DNA of 64,000 nucleotides from Ascaris suum (lineage: Eukaryota > Nematoda > Chromadorea > Rhabditida > Ascarididae): NCBI GenBank assembly GCA_013433145.1, contig CM024175.1:7982516-8046515 (forward strand), read 5' to 3'. The notes beneath the pieces were generated by a model. It saw only the letters and a program-made list of their open reading frames with translations, had not been told where the DNA came from and ran no database searches. Shown here one piece after another: positions 61,970 to 64,000 of this stretch. Position numbers and translations under genes: made by a program. Each line of letters begins with the position of its first letter. The first letter of the stretch is position 1.

Positions 61970-63923
61970 ATGCCAGCGAATCAGGCATTGCTGCCCGAGC
62001 TGCTTGTTACCTACCTCCATTTGGTAGGTGTAGTTGCAGCCCGCGGCGCTGAAACATTAATGGCCGCTGTCGCTCTTGTCCTGCACGCGAGCGTGCAGGA
62101 GATTGTCGAGGACCTGAGCGAGTTCCTCGTCGCGAACTGGACCGACCTCGTCCGGTTCGACATCGAATCGAGAGGACTGAACTGGCACGGTTCGTCGTAC
62201 AGTTTGATCGTTTCTTTAACCTCTAGGGAAAAACGTTCTGCTGAGGCGAATAATTCGATGACATACCAGTGCGTCTTTTGCGAACATATATTGCATGTAG
62301 AAAAGTTTGCTAGAAAAGCTACTGTGGTAAATGTGATGGGAAAAAAATAGTTACTATAAAATGACTTTCAGAGCAGCAATTGCTCGAAGGAAACTTGACC
62401 GACTTACTGGTAGAGGCGGTGTGCCGTATGAAGAACGTCCAGATATACGTGCGACACCTCGGTGAAGCAGCCGCTACCAGTAACCTCTTCGGCCAAAACG
62501 GGTCGGTCTACGAGGTCGTCAGGACCAGCGGCCAGTGGTTCGTTCTGCTGGAGCCAGCTACTCCGGTAAGATTAACATGTTATTCACTAATGCCCTTTTC
62601 TCTACTTCTTTGTGGTTCAAGGAAAGTAGCAATTTTACACGGAGGGAGCGTGACGACTGGCTATCACTTGCGAACACTACTAGAATACAGTTTTTTAGTG
62701 GCCAAATTTGAAATTATTGTTTCGACTGGGTGCATATCACCTCTTTTTCTCATACGTCGCACGTAGGACGCCTGGGCGGTACACATATTTGTTTTTTACT
62801 TGCATTATGCCATATATGGAGAAAGAAGGTTCGCACCAGACAACTTAAGAAATATTCCGTTCGTTTTGCTTTATCTCACCGTGCCACCTAGTTATTCCTC
62901 GCTTATTTACCTAACCCTGTTTACCTTTATTGCCACCATCTCCTCCTTCCGTCTTTGCAAGCATTTCAAAATTTACTATTCACTTTACATTGCATTTCCA
63001 CTTTATTGCTGTCATATCCACTTTACGCCCATCTTTCCTTATTCATCAACTGTTTTTCGTTGATGATACCGTGTGATAGCGAAACGTTGTAACAATATTT
63101 TTCTTTGCCGCTATTTCTGCTTTAGAAGTCTTCATTTTGAGTCATGGCCTCTGATTTCAGTGGGCAGAGAAGATCAGTGCCCTGGTCACGCTGCAGGCGC
63201 AGCCTCAGCCGTTCATGGAAGCGGCTTCGCCGGACGAAGCGGGACCGAGCGGAGTAGTGGTGTGGGAGATCCGAGATCGCCCAAGAGCCGAGGTATGTTG
63301 GTATTGAAATGATAGCTCTACTGCTTTGATAAAGCAGCTTTTGAATGACCGAGGCAAGTGAATAGGAAATCTGCGGCCTTCATGATACGATGACTTAGGG
63401 AAACAGCTACCTTGAGCTACTTATTCTGAGCACTTGCAAGTAGAATAAATCCATCACCTGGGCCATCCCAACAGTACATTTGGAGATAATCTTCCGTTGC
63501 TATATTAGGTATCCTCGTAGCACGGAGAGCTGAAGTGAACCTCTGTTCCAGTAGAATTTATTTTATGACGAGCGGTGATGTTAATAATTCTATTCCATGA
63601 GTCACATTCCTGAGCCTTTTTGTAAGTAAGCAATTGCAAACTCACTATGGCAGCGTGGGGTCTGCGTAGGCATATTTGTCTGTTTATTACGCGTCCTTTA
63701 CGTAAACTACTGAAATTTTGCGGGTGAAGCGTTATCTTGATGTGATATCATATAGGAATGCTCGGTTTCACTTATGAAAATGGCTGTAATTGTGAGATGC
63801 ATCGCAAATACGCATGTCATGCAGGCTTTTCCATCCATTACTATGCACTTTCACAAATTTTACGCCTTTTTCTTTATATTTCCCATGCAGTTTCACCTTG
63901 AAATTACTAAAGCTAGAGAATAG
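61970..63923 (+). CDS. Four-exon gene, unrecognised 192-residue protein
   Basis: I do not recognise the product. Exons are 61970-62189, 62372-62565, 63161-63292 and 63891-63923. All junctions are GT/AG, acceptors are TTTCAG or CATGCAG type, phases match, and the sum is exactly 193 codons ending at TAG 63921. The N-terminal 70 residues are rich in Leu, Val and Ala (MPANQALLPELLVTYLHLVG, then VEDLSEFLVANWTDLV), suggesting packed amphipathic helices. The middle has LTDLLVEAVCRMKNVQIYV and GSVYEVVRTSGQWFVLLEPA, with alternating hydrophobics typical of beta strands. A Pro/Ala-rich linker and acidic tail follow. There is no signal peptide and no clear membrane helix. Exon GC is well above that of the introns. 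It is probably an intracellular adaptor-sized protein; that is only inference. An extra exon between 63293 and 63890 is not excluded. Confidence 0.6.
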
Positions 63924-64000
63924 CTTCTACAATGCACGAGAGCCCCTGAGTGTAACTACACTGATCTGTCAAATTAGAGAATTTAGTTTTTTATATCTAG

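Overview
The window looks like nuclear DNA of a nematode, most likely a clade V (strongylid or hookworm-like) worm. The support is: short exons split by AT-rich introns ending in TTTCAG-type acceptors; acceptors a few bases before start codons, as expected for spliced-leader trans-splicing; a perfect 22-nt copy of nematode spliced leader SL1 in the DNA; and a BEL/Pao retrotransposon. No single long open frame is a host gene. Host genes had to be assembled by joining exons with matching phase, and those joins are inference.

1-11,200 holds a plus-strand gene for a CPEB1-type cytoplasmic polyadenylation element binding protein. Its core (two RRMs and a ZZ zinc-binding module) is certain by homology. 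A phase-consistent chain adds N- and C-terminal exons, giving 14 exons and 628 residues. 11,200-18,900 is mostly non-coding: a weak two-exon candidate at 12.6 kb, a G-run and a long TA microsatellite. 18,940-23,970 is a large array of a ~123-bp repeat whose orientation flips near 22,375.

23,970-30,150 is AT-rich non-coding DNA with an AT-only palindrome domain and one GC-richer block. 30,164-33,471 is a six-exon plus-strand gene (202 residues, unrecognised). 35,113-35,448 is one open frame broken by a stop. 35,460-36,260 is a GC-rich block, probably an old repeat. 37,880-39,030 is an unusual unit: a TATA box, 61-bp tandem repeats, a perfect SL1 sequence, a short open frame and a polyadenylation signal.

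43,438-47,800 is a minus-strand BEL/Pao retrotransposon with one LTR. It is broken by frameshifts and stops and cut off before its integrase, next to a TA microsatellite. 47,800-57,950 has many competing open frames on both strands and at least one real but unresolved gene seems likely there. It also contains a microRNA-precursor-like hairpin. 59,410-60,150 is a decayed reverse transcriptase on the minus strand. 61,970-63,923 is a complete four-exon plus-strand gene (192 residues, unrecognised).

The genes form no operon or shared pathway. The only one with a clear role is the CPEB, a translational regulator of stored mRNAs. The rest is typical repeat-rich parasitic nematode intergenic DNA.
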